A DNA stretch of 64,000 nt, from the NCBI RefSeq assembly GCF_014647495.1, contig NZ_BMPH01000008.1:112038-176037 (forward strand). The letters run 5' to 3'. Under the pieces are notes generated by a model that was not told the origin of the DNA, made no database searches, and saw only the letters and a list, made by a program, of their open reading frames with translations. Each line of letters starts with the position of its first letter. The stretch's first letter is position 1. Made by a program: the position numbers and the translations under genes. Below, piece after piece: positions 18,661 through 28,165 of this stretch. The DNA is from Glutamicibacter protophormiae. GTDB taxonomy: Bacteria; Actinomycetota; Actinomycetes; Actinomycetales; Micrococcaceae.

Positions 18661-20697
18661 TCACTCCGTGTCGGTCAGCGGGATGCTGGTCGGGACGCCC
18701 GGCGGACTGTAATTCCTGCGCAACCGCTGCGCCGGATCCCGGTCCCTGGGCAGCAGCACCCACGGCAGGCCCCTCACCCACACGATCTTGACCACCTCAT
18801 GGTCGAACTCGATGTGGTGGTTCTTGCACCCCGGAGCGATCTTGTCCAACTTGGTTTCCCCGCCCAACGCGAACGGATCGGTGTGGTGGAACTCCAGCTG
18901 CTCCACCGCCGCGGTGCATCCGGGCACCAGACAGTACCGGTCCCGGGCCAGCACCGCACGCTGCAGCACCTCGGGAACGAACCGCCGGGTGCGCCCGAAG
19001 TCCAGCAGCACCCCGTCACTGTTGAACACCGCCGGGATCAGATCCGCCTGGCACAACAGCTGCCGCAGCGCGGCCGGCGGCAAATCCACCCCGTGCGCGG
19101 TCTGCGCCGTCGAGGACGCCAGGTCTTGCAGGTCGGCCAGTTGCAGGTGGGCGATGACCACCGGACGCAGCCGCTTGCGCTTGCCCCGGGGCGGGGACCC
19201 GGATGCGGACGCCTCGGGCTGCGGGGAGCCTTCGGGCTGGCCGGTGGAGCGCTCGTCCCCGTCCTCGGGCCAGCCGCCGATGTCGGTGCCGTCCTCGCCG
19301 GTGTTCTCGGGGTCGGGATCGAAGAGGGACCCCTGGCCCGGATCCCCGTCCCCGGTGGGTCCGGGCGGGTCGTCGCCGCTGGCGTCCAGCAGGATCTCCA
19401 GCAACGCGTTCAACGCGCGTTCGGGCGGGGTGGCTTCGGGGATGAACAGCTCGTCCTCGTCCCAGCGCAGCTGCTCGGATCCTTCGGGCAGCAGGTCCTG
19501 GATGGACCAGCCGCCTTCCCCGTCGGGACCGGCCCCGGTAGCCCCAGCCCCGGTGGCCTCGGCCCCGGCGGGCGCGCCGCTGGTGTCCGCGGCGTTGGCG
19601 CTGCCGAAGGTTTCGGTGCTGGTGCTGCCGGTGGATTCGGTGTGCCGGTCCGGTACCTGCCCACTGGGCTGGTTGGGGTTCTCGGTCGGGTCCTTGAAAA
19701 ACGAGGCCCCGGCCACCGGCCCGCCCGAGTCCGGCCCCGGGGACGGGGTCGCGTTCGGGTTCGCCGAGTCCGGGTTCGTGCGCGCGGCCTGCCCGGCCTG
19801 CGTGCTGGCCTTGTTCGCCGCCGCGATCAACGCATCCACCCACGCGCCCTCCGCGGTGGAGGTGCGCACCAGGAACTCGCGGAAGTGCGGGCTGCGGATC
19901 GGCAGCTTGAACACCCCGCGCCGCAACGCGGCTGGCGGCACCGGGCCGGACCGGTTGATCGCCTCCAGGATCAAGGTGGCGATCTTCTTCACCGCCGCGA
20001 ACGGGATCAGCTCCTGGCCCAGCAGCACGGCGGCGTGTTCCTCCACGCTGCGCCCGTCGGCGTGTTTCAGGGTCACGGCGGTGGGTGTGCCTTCGAAGGT
20101 GCGGTCCTCGGGTTCGACCTTGGCCAGCTTCCGGCTGGCCTGCCGCACCACGGACGGGTCCACCCCGGACTCGAAGAGCAGCGCGGACAGGTGCTCGAAC
20201 CGCGGGGGAACCCAGGCGCCGGTGAGGTCCTTGCGCCCGACCAGATCCATCGAGTCCAGCACGAGCCGGTGGGTGTGCCAGTAGGGGGTGCGCGTCCAGG
20301 AGGCCAGGAGTTCTTCGGGGTTGCGGTAGCAGCACCGGCCGGTGGCGCGCACCGGGGCGGCGGTGGTGTCGGCGGGGTGTTCGCGCAAGGCGTCCAGCTC
20401 GGTTTGGGCCAGGGTGTGGGCGGCGGTGGCGGTCGCGCGTTCGGCCGCGACCAAATCCATGCGGGTCGCTTCGAAGCCGAGTTGCTGGGCGGTGGCCGCC
20501 AGTTCCAGGGCCAGGCGGGGGTCGGTGGTGGTGGCCAGGGTTTCGCGCAGGGCGGCGAGGGTGTCCAGCAGGCTGGTGCCCAGGGCGCGGACCGCGGTGC
20601 CGGACAGCTCGGGCAGGGCGTCACCGGGTGCGGGGCGTACTTGCGCCAGTACGTGCTGCAGGGTAGTGAGGCCTTGGGCCAGGGCGGTGGTGTCCAT
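18661..20697 (-). CDS. DUF222 / HNH endonuclease-domain protein (13E12 repeat family)
   Basis: A 678-residue protein. The N-terminal part is the DUF222 helical domain typical of actinobacterial 13E12-family proteins. A long low-complexity insert rich in Pro, Gly, Ser and Asp occupies about residues 285-500. The C-terminus is an HNH nuclease domain: YCLVPGC, then LEFHHTDPFALGG, then CKNHH (about residues 590-640). These proteins are present in many copies in actinobacteria; their biological role is unresolved and they often behave like selfish or mobile-associated genes. No flanking repeats are visible here. The HNH residues look intact, so nuclease activity is possible. Confidence 0.9.
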   Translation of the reverse strand: MDTTALAQGLTTLQHVLAQVRPAPGDALPELSGTAVRALGTSLLDTLAALRETLATTTDPRLALELAATAQQLGFEATRMDLVAAERATATAAHTLAQTELDALREHPADTTAAPVRATGRCCYRNPEELLASWTRTPYWHTHRLVLDSMDLVGRKDLTGAWVPPRFEHLSALLFESGVDPSVVRQASRKLAKVEPEDRTFEGTPTAVTLKHADGRSVEEHAAVLLGQELIPFAAVKKIATLILEAINRSGPVPPAALRRGVFKLPIRSPHFREFLVRTSTAEGAWVDALIAAANKASTQAGQAARTNPDSANPNATPSPGPDSGGPVAGASFFKDPTENPNQPSGQVPDRHTESTGSTSTETFGSANAADTSGAPAGAEATGAGATGAGPDGEGGWSIQDLLPEGSEQLRWDEDELFIPEATPPERALNALLEILLDASGDDPPGPTGDGDPGQGSLFDPDPENTGEDGTDIGGWPEDGDERSTGQPEGSPQPEASASGSPPRGKRKRLRPVVIAHLQLADLQDLASSTAQTAHGVDLPPAALRQLLCQADLIPAVFNSDGVLLDFGRTRRFVPEVLQRAVLARDRYCLVPGCTAAVEQLEFHHTDPFALGGETKLDKIAPGCKNHHIEFDHEVVKIVWVRGLPWVLLPRDRDPAQRLRRNYSPPGVPTSIPLTDTE

Positions 20698-20995
20698 GGA
20701 TCCAGTGAACCGCTATGGGGCGGCGGTGGGGTGCGGTCGGACGCGAGCTGTGGAGAAGTGCCCGAAAAGAATTTTTCTGGCCCCTGCATCCGTGCAGTGT
20801 AGGACACGGCGCTGGAGGCGGGACAGGGCGGCCGCGGCGCGCGGGCGGCGTGGCCGAACATCGGGAAAACGGCTGGTGGCCGGCGGGAACCGTGCTCGGA
20901 TGCCGTGCCGCGCGGCGGCGGAAATGGCTTCGATGTGGACAACCTCCCATGCCTGTGCGCCCCATGAAAGCGTCCTACGTACTAGACTGGATGGC
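20698..20995. other. Intergenic region between the divergent DUF222 and DUF3039 genes
   Basis: About 298 bases without a convincing gene. It must hold two divergent promoters; only the TAGACT element for DUF3039 is recognisable. A short AT-rich stretch (AAAAGAATTTTTC, near 20765-20777) may mark the DUF222 promoter. Nothing else is apparent. Confidence 0.5.
20983..20988 (+). promoter_or_regulatory. -10 element of a leaderless DUF3039 promoter
   Basis: TAGACT lies 7 bases before the ATG at 20996. Confidence 0.55.
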
Positions 20996-21247
20996 ATGGT
21001 GGAACAGTCTGAAGAAACCCGCGGCGGTACGGCAACGATCGAACGCACCGAGACGACCCAGAGCGTCGAGGCCGGCGATCACGAGCGTTTTGCGCACTAT
21101 GTGCAGAAGGACAAGATCATGGAGTCGGCGCTGTCCGGCGAGCCGGTGATCGCCCTGTGCGGCAAGGTCTGGACCCCAGGCCGAGATCCGAAGAAGTTCC
21201 CGGTGTGCCCGGAGTGCAAGGAAATCTACGAATCCTTGATGGGGTAG
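20996..21247 (+). CDS. DUF3039 small protein
   Basis: An 83-residue protein of the actinobacteria-specific DUF3039 family. It has an acidic N-terminus and a C-terminal half with LCGKVWTPGRDPKKFPVC and CPEC, a possible three-cysteine metal site. Function is unknown. It lies 57 bases before a DEAD-family helicase, and this pairing is widespread in actinobacteria, so the protein may regulate or assist that helicase. The frame is open far upstream, but the ATG at 20996 gives the family length and has a leaderless-type -10 element. Confidence 0.85.
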   Translation: MVEQSEETRGGTATIERTETTQSVEAGDHERFAHYVQKDKIMESALSGEPVIALCGKVWTPGRDPKKFPVCPECKEIYESLMG

Positions 21248-21304
21248 TGCGCGCACCACGTTCGCACTTCCTACAACTTCTGCACGCGGCCGGGAAAAGG
21301 GTAA

Positions 21305-23071
21305 ATGACGCAGGCACTTTTTGACTTTGGTGACAAGCTTCCACTGGAAGACAAGCTACCGGTAGCGTATCCGGAGCGGGCGGCCTGGGGCACCGGGCCG
21401 AAGCTTCGCGCCTGGCAGGCCGAGGCGCTGGCCAAGTACTTCGAGGCCGAGCCCAGGGACTACATGGCAGTGGCGACGCCCGGCGCGGGCAAGACCACGT
21501 TCGCGCTGCGCCTGGCCAAGGTGCTGATCGACTCCGGCAAGATCAACCGCATGATCGTCGTCGCGCCCACCGACCACCTGAAGAAGCAGTGGGCGGATGC
21601 GGCGGCACGCGTGGGCATCTCGCTGGACCCGAACTACAAGAATTCCGACGGGCGCCACGGATCGCACTACCTGGGTGTGGTCGTGACCTACGCGCAGGTT
21701 GCGCTGAAGCCAGCGGTGCACCGCGCGAAAACCGAGAACGCGCGCACCCTGGTGATCATGGACGAGGTCCACCACGCCGGCGATGCGCTCAGCTGGGGCG
21801 ACGGCATCCGCGAGGCCTTCGAGCCCGCGGCCCGGCGCCTGGCGCTGACCGGCACCCCGTTCCGTTCCGACGCCGCCCCGATTCCCTTTGTGCAGTACGT
21901 CGACGAGGGCGACGGCATCCGCCGCTCCAAGGCCGACTACACCTACGGCTACGGCAACGCACTGGCGGACCACGTGGTGCGCCCGGTGCTGTTCATGGCC
22001 TATTCGGGCAACATGCGCTGGCGCACCGCCGGCGGCGAGGAGATGGAGGCGAACCTCGGCGAGGGGTTCACCAAGGACGTCACCGCGCATGCCTGGCGCA
22101 CCGCGCTGGACCCGCACGGCGACTGGATCCCCTCGGTGCTGCAGGCCGCCGACCGGCGCCTGTCCGAGGTGCGGCGCACCGTGAAGGACGCCGGCGGCCT
22201 GGTCATCGCCACCGACCACGAGGACGCGCGCGGCTACGCCGCCCAGCTGGAGGCCATCTGCGGGGAAAAGGTCACCACGATCCTCTCCGACGACCCGAAG
22301 GCCTCGGAGAAGATCGACGAATTCTCCGCGTCCGAGGCGCGCTGGATGGTCGCGGTGCGCATGGTCTCCGAAGGCGTTGACGTGCCGCGGCTGTGCGTGG
22401 GCGTGTACGCCACCTCCACCTCCACGCCGCTGTTCTTCGCGCAGGCCGTGGGCCGCTTCGTGCGAAGCCGCAAGCGCGGCGAGGTCGCCAGCGTGTTCCT
22501 GCCCTCCGTGCCGGTGCTGATGGCGCTGGCCAACGAGATGGAGGTCGAGCGCGACCACGCGCTGGACCGCGAGGGCGAGAAGGTCGAGGACGGCCTGGAC
22601 GACGCGCTGCTGGAGGCGGCCAACAAGGAGGACAAGGCCAGCGACGAGCTCACGCGCAACAAGTTCGAGGCGCTGAACTCGCAGGCCTCCTTCGACCGCG
22701 TGCTGTTCGACGGCGGCGAGTTCGGCACCGGCGCGGACATCGGCAGCGACGAGGAGCTGGGTTTCCTTGGCATTCCCGGGCTGCTGGACACCGAACAGGT
22801 CTCCGAGCTGCTGCGCGCGCAGCAGAACAAGCAGATCAGCCGCGGCGCCACCAAGCCGGCCCCGGTCTCCGACCACCGGCGGATGATGGACCTGCGCACC
22901 AAGCTGTCCAAGAACGTCTCCGCCTGGTCCGCGCGCACCGGAACCCCGCACGCGCAGATCCACACCAAGCTGCGCACCGTGTGCGGCGGCCCGGCCGTGC
23001 CGCAGGCCACCGCCGACCAGCTGCAGGCGCGCCTGGACAAGCTCTCCGACTGGTTCGTCGGCCGCAAATAA
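21305..23071 (+). CDS. DEAD/DEAH-family superfamily 2 helicase
   Basis: A 588-residue SF2 helicase or translocase. Motif I is ATPGAGKT (57-64), motif II DEVHH (153-157), motif III-like LTGTPFRS, and a helicase-C domain follows with SEGVDVPRL and QAVGRFVRS (motifs V and VI). The C-terminal ~170 residues are an acidic, Lys/Glu-rich family-specific region. Architecture resembles RAD25/UvrB-like restriction-type helicases rather than RNA DEAD-box proteins. The partner gene is DUF3039. Its cellular role has not been settled to my knowledge. Confidence 0.88.
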   Translation: MTQALFDFGDKLPLEDKLPVAYPERAAWGTGPKLRAWQAEALAKYFEAEPRDYMAVATPGAGKTTFALRLAKVLIDSGKINRMIVVAPTDHLKKQWADAAARVGISLDPNYKNSDGRHGSHYLGVVVTYAQVALKPAVHRAKTENARTLVIMDEVHHAGDALSWGDGIREAFEPAARRLALTGTPFRSDAAPIPFVQYVDEGDGIRRSKADYTYGYGNALADHVVRPVLFMAYSGNMRWRTAGGEEMEANLGEGFTKDVTAHAWRTALDPHGDWIPSVLQAADRRLSEVRRTVKDAGGLVIATDHEDARGYAAQLEAICGEKVTTILSDDPKASEKIDEFSASEARWMVAVRMVSEGVDVPRLCVGVYATSTSTPLFFAQAVGRFVRSRKRGEVASVFLPSVPVLMALANEMEVERDHALDREGEKVEDGLDDALLEAANKEDKASDELTRNKFEALNSQASFDRVLFDGGEFGTGADIGSDEELGFLGIPGLLDTEQVSELLRAQQNKQISRGATKPAPVSDHRRMMDLRTKLSKNVSAWSARTGTPHAQIHTKLRTVCGGPAVPQATADQLQARLDKLSDWFVGRK

Positions 23072-23194
23072 GCCTCCGCCGCCGGCCGCGCGGCCTGCTG
23101 GTTAAGTGGCATACTTCCTGCTAGGCCGGCCGGAAAACTTCCATCGCCGTCCGGGTGCAGCGCCGCGCCGCGGCACGGCGCCCGGCGGCACGAC

Positions 23195-23230
23195 GACAGG
23201 CCGCCGCCGGGAAACCGGAGGCGGCCTGTC
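23195..23230 (-). terminator. Terminator-like hairpin after pncA
   Basis: GACAGGCCGCC (23195-23205) pairs with GGCGGCCTGTC (23220-23230), with an inner CCGG/CCGG stem and a GAAA loop. It lies 22 bases past the pncA stop on the minus strand. No T-run follows in either direction, so it may stop convergent transcripts only partly. Confidence 0.55.
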
Positions 23231-23252
23231 ACATTGACGGGGACGGGGAAAA

Positions 23253-23846
23253 TTAGCCCAGGGTCAGCACCGTGACGCCGGCGGCGCGCAGCTGCTCGTT
23301 CACCGCCGGCATGTTCTGCGGGGAGACCGCGGCGGTCAGCGGGGCGAGCACGGTGGTGGCGAACCCCGCCGCTGCCGCGTCCAGCGCGGTGGCGCGCACG
23401 CAGTGGTCGGCGGCCAGGCCCACCACGTCCACGGCCTCGATGCCGCGGCGCTTGAGCCAGTCGCCCAGCAGCGCGCCGGATTCGTCCGCCAGGTCGGCGG
23501 CCGGGTCGATCCGGCGCGCCTCGAAGCCCGAGTAGGCCGCGGCGAAGCGGCCCTTGGCGAAGTGCGCGTCCACGTCGAGCCCGGCGACCTGCGGGTGCAG
23601 GGCCGCGCCGGCGGTCCCGGCCACGCAGTGCACCGGCCAGGAGTCGACGAAGTCCGGCGTCTGGGAGAAGTGGGTCCCGGGATCGATGTGCCAGTCCTGG
23701 GTGGTGGCGATCGCGGCGTAGCTCTCGCGGCGCGAGCGCACGTCCCCGGCGATGCCCGCGGCGACCAGGTTGCCCCCGGCCACGGCCAGCGCACCTCCTT
23801 CGCAGAAGTCCGGTTGCACGTCGATGATCAGCAGGGCGCGGTTCAT
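23253..23846 (-). CDS. pncA: Nicotinamidase
   Basis: A 197-residue enzyme that hydrolyses nicotinamide to nicotinate for NAD salvage; family members also activate pyrazinamide. The catalytic triad is visible: Asp9 (LIIDVQPDF), Lys98 (FAKGRF) and Cys149 (AADHCVRAT). Metal ligands DWHIDPGTHF give Asp51, His53 and His59. A strong AAGGAGG ribosome binding site precedes the ATG. It lies 90 bases downstream of pncB on the same strand, so the two form an NAD salvage unit. Confidence 0.95.
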   Translation of the reverse strand: MNRALLIIDVQPDFCEGGALAVAGGNLVAAGIAGDVRSRRESYAAIATTQDWHIDPGTHFSQTPDFVDSWPVHCVAGTAGAALHPQVAGLDVDAHFAKGRFAAAYSGFEARRIDPAADLADESGALLGDWLKRRGIEAVDVVGLAADHCVRATALDAAAAGFATTVLAPLTAAVSPQNMPAVNEQLRAAGVTVLTLG

Positions 23847-23936
23847 GGCAGCCTCCTTGGGGCGTGGCGGTAATACGCTCGGGTGATAGGGATCGTACCG
23901 CCCGCCGCTGTGAGCGCGGTGGGCGGCGGGTGCGGG

Positions 23937-25235
23937 TTAGCTGCGCACCATGATGGTGGGGATGACCGGTTCGCCGCGCTGCAGCTTGCGGGCCTCGCCG
24001 GGCATTTCCTGGATGGAGCCGCGGTGGCGCGCCGCGGCCTTGGCCACGCCTTGCGCGCCGATGAAGGAGCGGTCGATCTCGCCGTTGATCACCAGCGGGA
24101 CCATCAGGTCGCGCTCGGGACCGCCGGTGGTGTACTCGGTGGTGGACACGACCTCGGCGACGGCGCGGCCGCGCTCGTTCAGTTCGCGCACCGCGTACTT
24201 GCGCCCGCCCACGCTGGCCTTGTTCGCGGCGGCCTTGGCCACGGGGATCCACTGCCCGGCGTCGTCCTGCCGGGAGACCAGCTTGTAGACCATGGAGGCA
24301 GTCGGGTGGCCGGAACCGGTGACCAGCGCCGTGCCCACGCCATAGGAGTCCACCGGGGCGCTGGCCAGCGCCGCGATGGCGTATTCGTCGAGGTCCGAGG
24401 TGACGGTGATCTTGGTGTTCCAGTTGCCCAAGTCGTCCAGCAGGGTGCGCACCCAGCCGGCCTGCTGGACCAGGTCGCCGGAGTCCAGTCGCACGCCGCC
24501 CAGCTGGGGGCCCGCCACCTCCACCGCGGTGCGCACCCCGGTTTCCACGTCGTAGGTGTCCACCAGCAGGATGGTGTCGCGGCCCAGCGAGGCGACCTGC
24601 GCCTCGAAGGCGGCGCGTTCGGTGTCGTGCAGCAGGGTGAAGGAGTGCGCGGAAGTACCCACGGTCTTCAGCCCGTAGCGGGCGCCGGCCTCTAGATTGG
24701 AGGTGGAGTCGAAGCCGGCGATGATTGCGGCGCGGGCCGCGGCGACCGCGGACTCCTCGTGGGTGCGGCGCGAGCCCATCTCGATGCACGGGCGGTTCGC
24801 GGCGGAGGCGATCATGCGCGAGGCGGCGGAGGCGATGGCCGAGTCGTGGTTCATCACCGACAGCAGGTAGGTCTCGATCACGCAGGCCTCGGCGAAGGAT
24901 GATTCGACCATGAGCAGCGGCGAGTTCGGGAAGTACAGCTCGCCCTCGGCGTAGCCGGTGATGGTGCCGGTGAAGGTGAAGTCCTCAAGGTACTTCAGCG
25001 TTTCGGCGTTCACGACCCGGTTGTCGGAGAGGAACTTCAGCTCGTCGTCGCCGAAGTGGAAGTCGGCCAGCCCTTCGAGCAGGCGTCCGGTGCCGCCGAC
25101 CACGCCGTAGCGGCGTCCTTCGGGCAACCGTCGGGAGAAGGCTTCAAACACGCTCGGGCGGTGCGCCGCGCCGGAGGCCAGGGCGGCCTGAAGCATGGTC
25201 AGCTCGTAGTGGTCGGTGAAGAGGCTGGTGCGCAT
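23937..25235 (-). CDS. pncB: Nicotinate phosphoribosyltransferase
   Basis: A 432-residue enzyme that converts nicotinate plus PRPP to nicotinate mononucleotide, the step after PncA. It starts MRTSLFTDHYELTMLQAAL, diagnostic for the family, and carries the conserved VFEAFSRRLPEGR and GVRLDSGDL segments. The frame is open 51 codons further upstream, but the ATG at 25235 has a good GGAG ribosome binding site and the family N-terminus. It is divergent from clpS, an arrangement also known at Rv1330c/Rv1331 of M. tuberculosis. Confidence 0.95.
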   Translation of the reverse strand: MRTSLFTDHYELTMLQAALASGAAHRPSVFEAFSRRLPEGRRYGVVGGTGRLLEGLADFHFGDDELKFLSDNRVVNAETLKYLEDFTFTGTITGYAEGELYFPNSPLLMVESSFAEACVIETYLLSVMNHDSAIASAASRMIASAANRPCIEMGSRRTHEESAVAAARAAIIAGFDSTSNLEAGARYGLKTVGTSAHSFTLLHDTERAAFEAQVASLGRDTILLVDTYDVETGVRTAVEVAGPQLGGVRLDSGDLVQQAGWVRTLLDDLGNWNTKITVTSDLDEYAIAALASAPVDSYGVGTALVTGSGHPTASMVYKLVSRQDDAGQWIPVAKAAANKASVGGRKYAVRELNERGRAVAEVVSTTEYTTGGPERDLMVPLVINGEIDRSFIGAQGVAKAAARHRGSIQEMPGEARKLQRGEPVIPTIMVRS

Positions 25236-25365
25236 GAACGCTCCTGAATCGTGTGTGTGCTCTGGCTTCGGTCGCCTCCGCGGAGGTGAACCAGCTTTTA
25301 CTGTATAACGGGTCGCAGCTTGGCCGTGATTCGGGCCGGGCTGCGCCGTGCTCAGGAACCGGGCG

Positions 25366-25371
25366 TAAAAT
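25366..25371 (+). promoter_or_regulatory. -10 element of a leaderless clpS promoter
   Basis: TAAAAT, close to the TATAAT consensus, lies 7 bases before the ATG at 25379. It overlaps an upstream in-frame ATG at 25370, which argues that the later ATG is the true start. Confidence 0.6.
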
Positions 25372-25378
25372 GGTTGGC

Positions 25379-25663
25379 ATGACCGCAATGCCCGATGTAC
25401 TTTCCTCTCCTGAAATCCGGGAAACCACGGAGAAGGCCTGGCGCCTGATCGTGTGGAACGACCCCGTCAACCTGATGAGCTACGTGTCCTACGTGTTCCG
25501 CTCGTACTTCGGTTTCAGCCCGGAAAAGGCTGAGACGCTGATGCTCCAGGTGCACCACGACGGATTCTGCACCGTGCGCAGCGGCGCGCGCGAGGCGATC
25601 GAGTCCGACGTGCAGGCCATGCACGGATTCGGGCTGCAGGCCACCATGACCCAGGAGGCCTAG
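25379..25663 (+). CDS. clpS: ATP-dependent Clp protease adaptor ClpS
   Basis: A 94-residue adaptor that binds the ClpC/ClpA N-domain and delivers N-degron substrates. Conserved parts: [20 protein letters not shown], with the N-end-rule pocket residues, VHHDG, and [16 protein letters not shown] at the C-terminus. The start at 25379 is chosen from the leaderless -10 element; 25370 would add three residues. DUF2017 begins two bases after the stop, with its AGGAGG inside the clpS end, so the genes are coupled. Confidence 0.93.
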   Translation: MTAMPDVLSSPEIRETTEKAWRLIVWNDPVNLMSYVSYVFRSYFGFSPEKAETLMLQVHHDGFCTVRSGAREAIESDVQAMHGFGLQATMTQEA

Positions 25664-25665
25664 GC

Positions 25666-26244
25666 GTGGCGAAAGCCTTCAAGTACGGTTCGCGGGGCAT
25701 CACCGGCTCGCTGCATTCGGCGGAGCGCAAGCTGCTGCGCGACCTGTTCGCAGACATCATCCACATGCTCGAAGAGCGCGCCGAGCTGCACCGGCTGCCC
25801 GAGGGCCTCGACCCGCTCTATGCGCTGACCGGCATGCGCCCAGCGGACCTGGAGCTGCCGCCGATCGGCGACCCGGCCCTGGCCCGGCTGCTGCCGGATG
25901 CCAGCGACGACCCGCAGGTCGCGCGGGAGCACCGCCGGCTGACCGAGTCGGACTTGATCGGGGAGAAGATCGACCGGCTGCGCGAGGCGCAGTTCCTGCT
26001 GGAAACCGACAAGATCGTGCTGGACCCCGCCGGCGCCCGGCGATTCGCCCAGGCGCTGAACGACGTGCGCCTGGTGCTCTCCGAACGGCTGGAGATCCGC
26101 AGCGAAGCCGACTCCGAGCGCATCTCGCAGATCAACGACGCCAAGGACGTGACCACCCCGGAGGAATACCTGGGGCTGGTCTACAACCTGGTTTCCTGGG
26201 TGCAGGACACACTGATGCACGCGCTGATGAATGCGGAGTACTAG
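25666..26244 (+). CDS. DUF2017 family protein
   Basis: A 192-residue, mostly helical cytosolic protein of the actinobacterial DUF2017 family (Rv1332 in M. tuberculosis, located after clpS there too). The N-terminus is basic ([15 protein letters not shown]), and the remainder is rich in Leu, Glu and Arg with no catalytic motif. Function is unknown; constant linkage to clpS and murI is the only hint. GTG start with an AGGAGG about 8 bases upstream, inside the clpS gene. Confidence 0.88.
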   Translation: MAKAFKYGSRGITGSLHSAERKLLRDLFADIIHMLEERAELHRLPEGLDPLYALTGMRPADLELPPIGDPALARLLPDASDDPQVAREHRRLTESDLIGEKIDRLREAQFLLETDKIVLDPAGARRFAQALNDVRLVLSERLEIRSEADSERISQINDAKDVTTPEEYLGLVYNLVSWVQDTLMHALMNAEY

Positions 26245-26249
26245 GACAC

Positions 26250-27173
26250 GTGAATTCCTTTTTCGCCACCGGACAGGTCTCCGCACCGGATGCAAACACC
26301 CCCATCGGAATCTTCGACTCCGGCGTGGGCGGGCTGACCGTCGCACGCGCCATCATCGACCAGCTGCCGGGGGAGTCGCTGATCTACGTCGGGGACACCA
26401 AGAACTCTCCCTACGGCCCGCTGCCCATTGCCCAGGTGCGCGCGAACGCGCTGGGCGTCATGGACGAACTGGTGGATTCCGGGGTGAAGCTGCTGGTGAT
26501 CGCCTGCAATTCGGCGTCCGCCGCGGTGCTGCGCGACGCCCGCGAGCGTTATACCGCCCGCTACGGCATCCCCGTGGTCGAGGTCATCCAGCCGGCCGTA
26601 CGCCGCGCGGTGGCCGGCACCAAGAACGGCAAGATCGGCATCATCGGCACCCAGGCCACCGTGGGCTCGCGCGCCTACGAGGACGCCTTCGCCGCCGCCC
26701 CGAACCTGGAAGTGACCTCCGTGGCCTGCCCGCGTTTCGTGGAGTTCGTCGAATCCGGCATCACCGCCGGCCCGGAGCTGCTGGGCATCGCCGAGGAATA
26801 CCTGGCCCCGCTGCAGGACAAGGGCGTGGACACGCTGATCCTTGGCTGCACGCACTATCCGCTGCTCACCGGCGTGATCTCCTATGTGATGGGGGATTCG
26901 GTCACCCTGGTCTCCTCCGCGGAGGAGACGGCGAAGGATGCGTTCAGGGCGCTGACCAAGCATTCGCTGGTCCGCGAGGACGGGCAGGCGGCGCGTCACG
27001 AATTCCTTGCGACGGGCAACGCTGATAGTTTTGGGGTACTGGCACGCCGCTTCCTCGGCCCCGAGGTCTTGCAGGTGCGCCATGTGGACCATGTGGCCGC
27101 CCACTATCCGACCGGAGCCATCGCGCGGATTACCCCGCAGATGATCGCCGCGTCGAAAGCGAGAACCGAATGA
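26250..27173 (+). CDS. murI: Glutamate racemase
   Basis: A 307-residue cofactor-independent racemase that makes D-glutamate for peptidoglycan. The two catalytic cysteines are present: Cys86 (VIACNSAS) and Cys200 (LGCTHYPLL). The family start motif [14 protein letters not shown] begins about residue 18, so the GTG at 26250 gives a slightly long N-terminus. Its TGA overlaps the next ATG (ATGA), implying translational coupling to the MBL hydrolase. Confidence 0.95.
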   Translation: MNSFFATGQVSAPDANTPIGIFDSGVGGLTVARAIIDQLPGESLIYVGDTKNSPYGPLPIAQVRANALGVMDELVDSGVKLLVIACNSASAAVLRDARERYTARYGIPVVEVIQPAVRRAVAGTKNGKIGIIGTQATVGSRAYEDAFAAAPNLEVTSVACPRFVEFVESGITAGPELLGIAEEYLAPLQDKGVDTLILGCTHYPLLTGVISYVMGDSVTLVSSAEETAKDAFRALTKHSLVREDGQAARHEFLATGNADSFGVLARRFLGPEVLQVRHVDHVAAHYPTGAIARITPQMIAASKARTE

Positions 27174-28111
27174 AGTTGACCATCATTGGATGCACCGGGT
27201 CGTTCCCGGGGCCGGGCTCTCCCGCGTCCTGTTACCTGGTGTCGGCCTTTGATGGCACGCGCGACTGGAAGATCCTGCTTGATCTGGGGTCCGGCGCGCT
27301 CGGCGTCCTGCAGCGCTACACCGATCTGAAGGACATCGACGGGATCATGATTTCCCATCTGCACCCGGATCACTGCATGGACTTGTGCGGCCTGCACGTG
27401 GCGATCCGCTGGGATCCGACCGGCTGGGGCCGCGAGAAGATGCTGGTGCACGGCCCGGCCGACACGGCCAACCGCATCGAGACCGCCTACGGGCTGCCCG
27501 AGGGCGACACCATGCACCAGGACTACAACTTCCAGGTCTGGGAGCCGCTCAAGCCGGTGCACCTGGGCCCGTTCACGATCACCCCGTACCCGGTGCGCCA
27601 CCCGATCGAGGAGGCGTATGCGCTGCGGGTCGAGGCCCGCGAGCCGACCCCCGAGGGCGAGATCATGACCACCGTGCTCACCTATTCGGGGGACACCGAC
27701 ACCTGCCAGGGGCTGGTCGACGCCGCCTACAAGGCGGACATGTTCCTCTGCGAGGCGGCTTTCGAGGAGGGACGCGACGACGCGATCGACGGCGTGCACC
27801 TGACCGGCAAGCGCGCCGGCGAGATGGCGACCGCCGCGCAGGCCGAACGCATGCTGCTGACCCATATCCCGGTGTGGACCGACATCAACAAGGTCGTCGA
27901 GGAAGCCAAGGGAACCTACGACCGCGGCATCGCCGTGGCGGTTTCCGGCGTCACCTACGGCGTGTACTCCGGAAGCCTGAAGGACGGCAAGGACCCCGAG
28001 CTGTTCAAGGGCGACCGCGGCACCGACTACATCGTCTCGGAAACCGGTACGCTGCCGGTGGTCAAGTACGAGAAGACCCGCAAGTTCCCGCTGCTCAAGC
28101 GCAAGAAGTAG
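27170..28111 (+). CDS. Metallo-beta-lactamase-fold hydrolase, Rv1339-like
   Basis: A 313-residue MBL-fold hydrolase. Metal ligands: HLHPDH (His63, His65, Asp67, His68), [14 protein letters not shown] and the YSGDTDTC aspartate. In M. tuberculosis the gene in this position is Rv1339, reported to hydrolyse cyclic nucleotides; that activity is only inferred here. The final ~50 residues (from about [13 protein letters not shown]) form a charged tail ending LLKRKK, beyond the usual end of the fold. Coupled to murI by a 4-base overlap. In many actinobacteria rph follows directly; here 4.7 kb of other genes intervene. Confidence 0.9.
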   Translation: MKLTIIGCTGSFPGPGSPASCYLVSAFDGTRDWKILLDLGSGALGVLQRYTDLKDIDGIMISHLHPDHCMDLCGLHVAIRWDPTGWGREKMLVHGPADTANRIETAYGLPEGDTMHQDYNFQVWEPLKPVHLGPFTITPYPVRHPIEEAYALRVEAREPTPEGEIMTTVLTYSGDTDTCQGLVDAAYKADMFLCEAAFEEGRDDAIDGVHLTGKRAGEMATAAQAERMLLTHIPVWTDINKVVEEAKGTYDRGIAVAVSGVTYGVYSGSLKDGKDPELFKGDRGTDYIVSETGTLPVVKYEKTRKFPLLKRKK

Positions 28112-28165
28112 CAATCCGGATCCGGCGCTGGTCGCCAGCGCCCTCAAAGAAAGTGGTATTCGGCC

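Noticed and set aside
18616..20802. Long plus-strand open frame opposite the DUF222/HNH gene
   Set aside because: Gly/Arg/Val-rich shadow of a GC-rich gene with clear HNH motifs on the other strand.
22234..24789. Minus-strand open frame of about 850 codons covering the helicase end, pncA and part of pncB
   Set aside because: It crosses three recognised genes; composition is arginine/alanine-rich shadow sequence.
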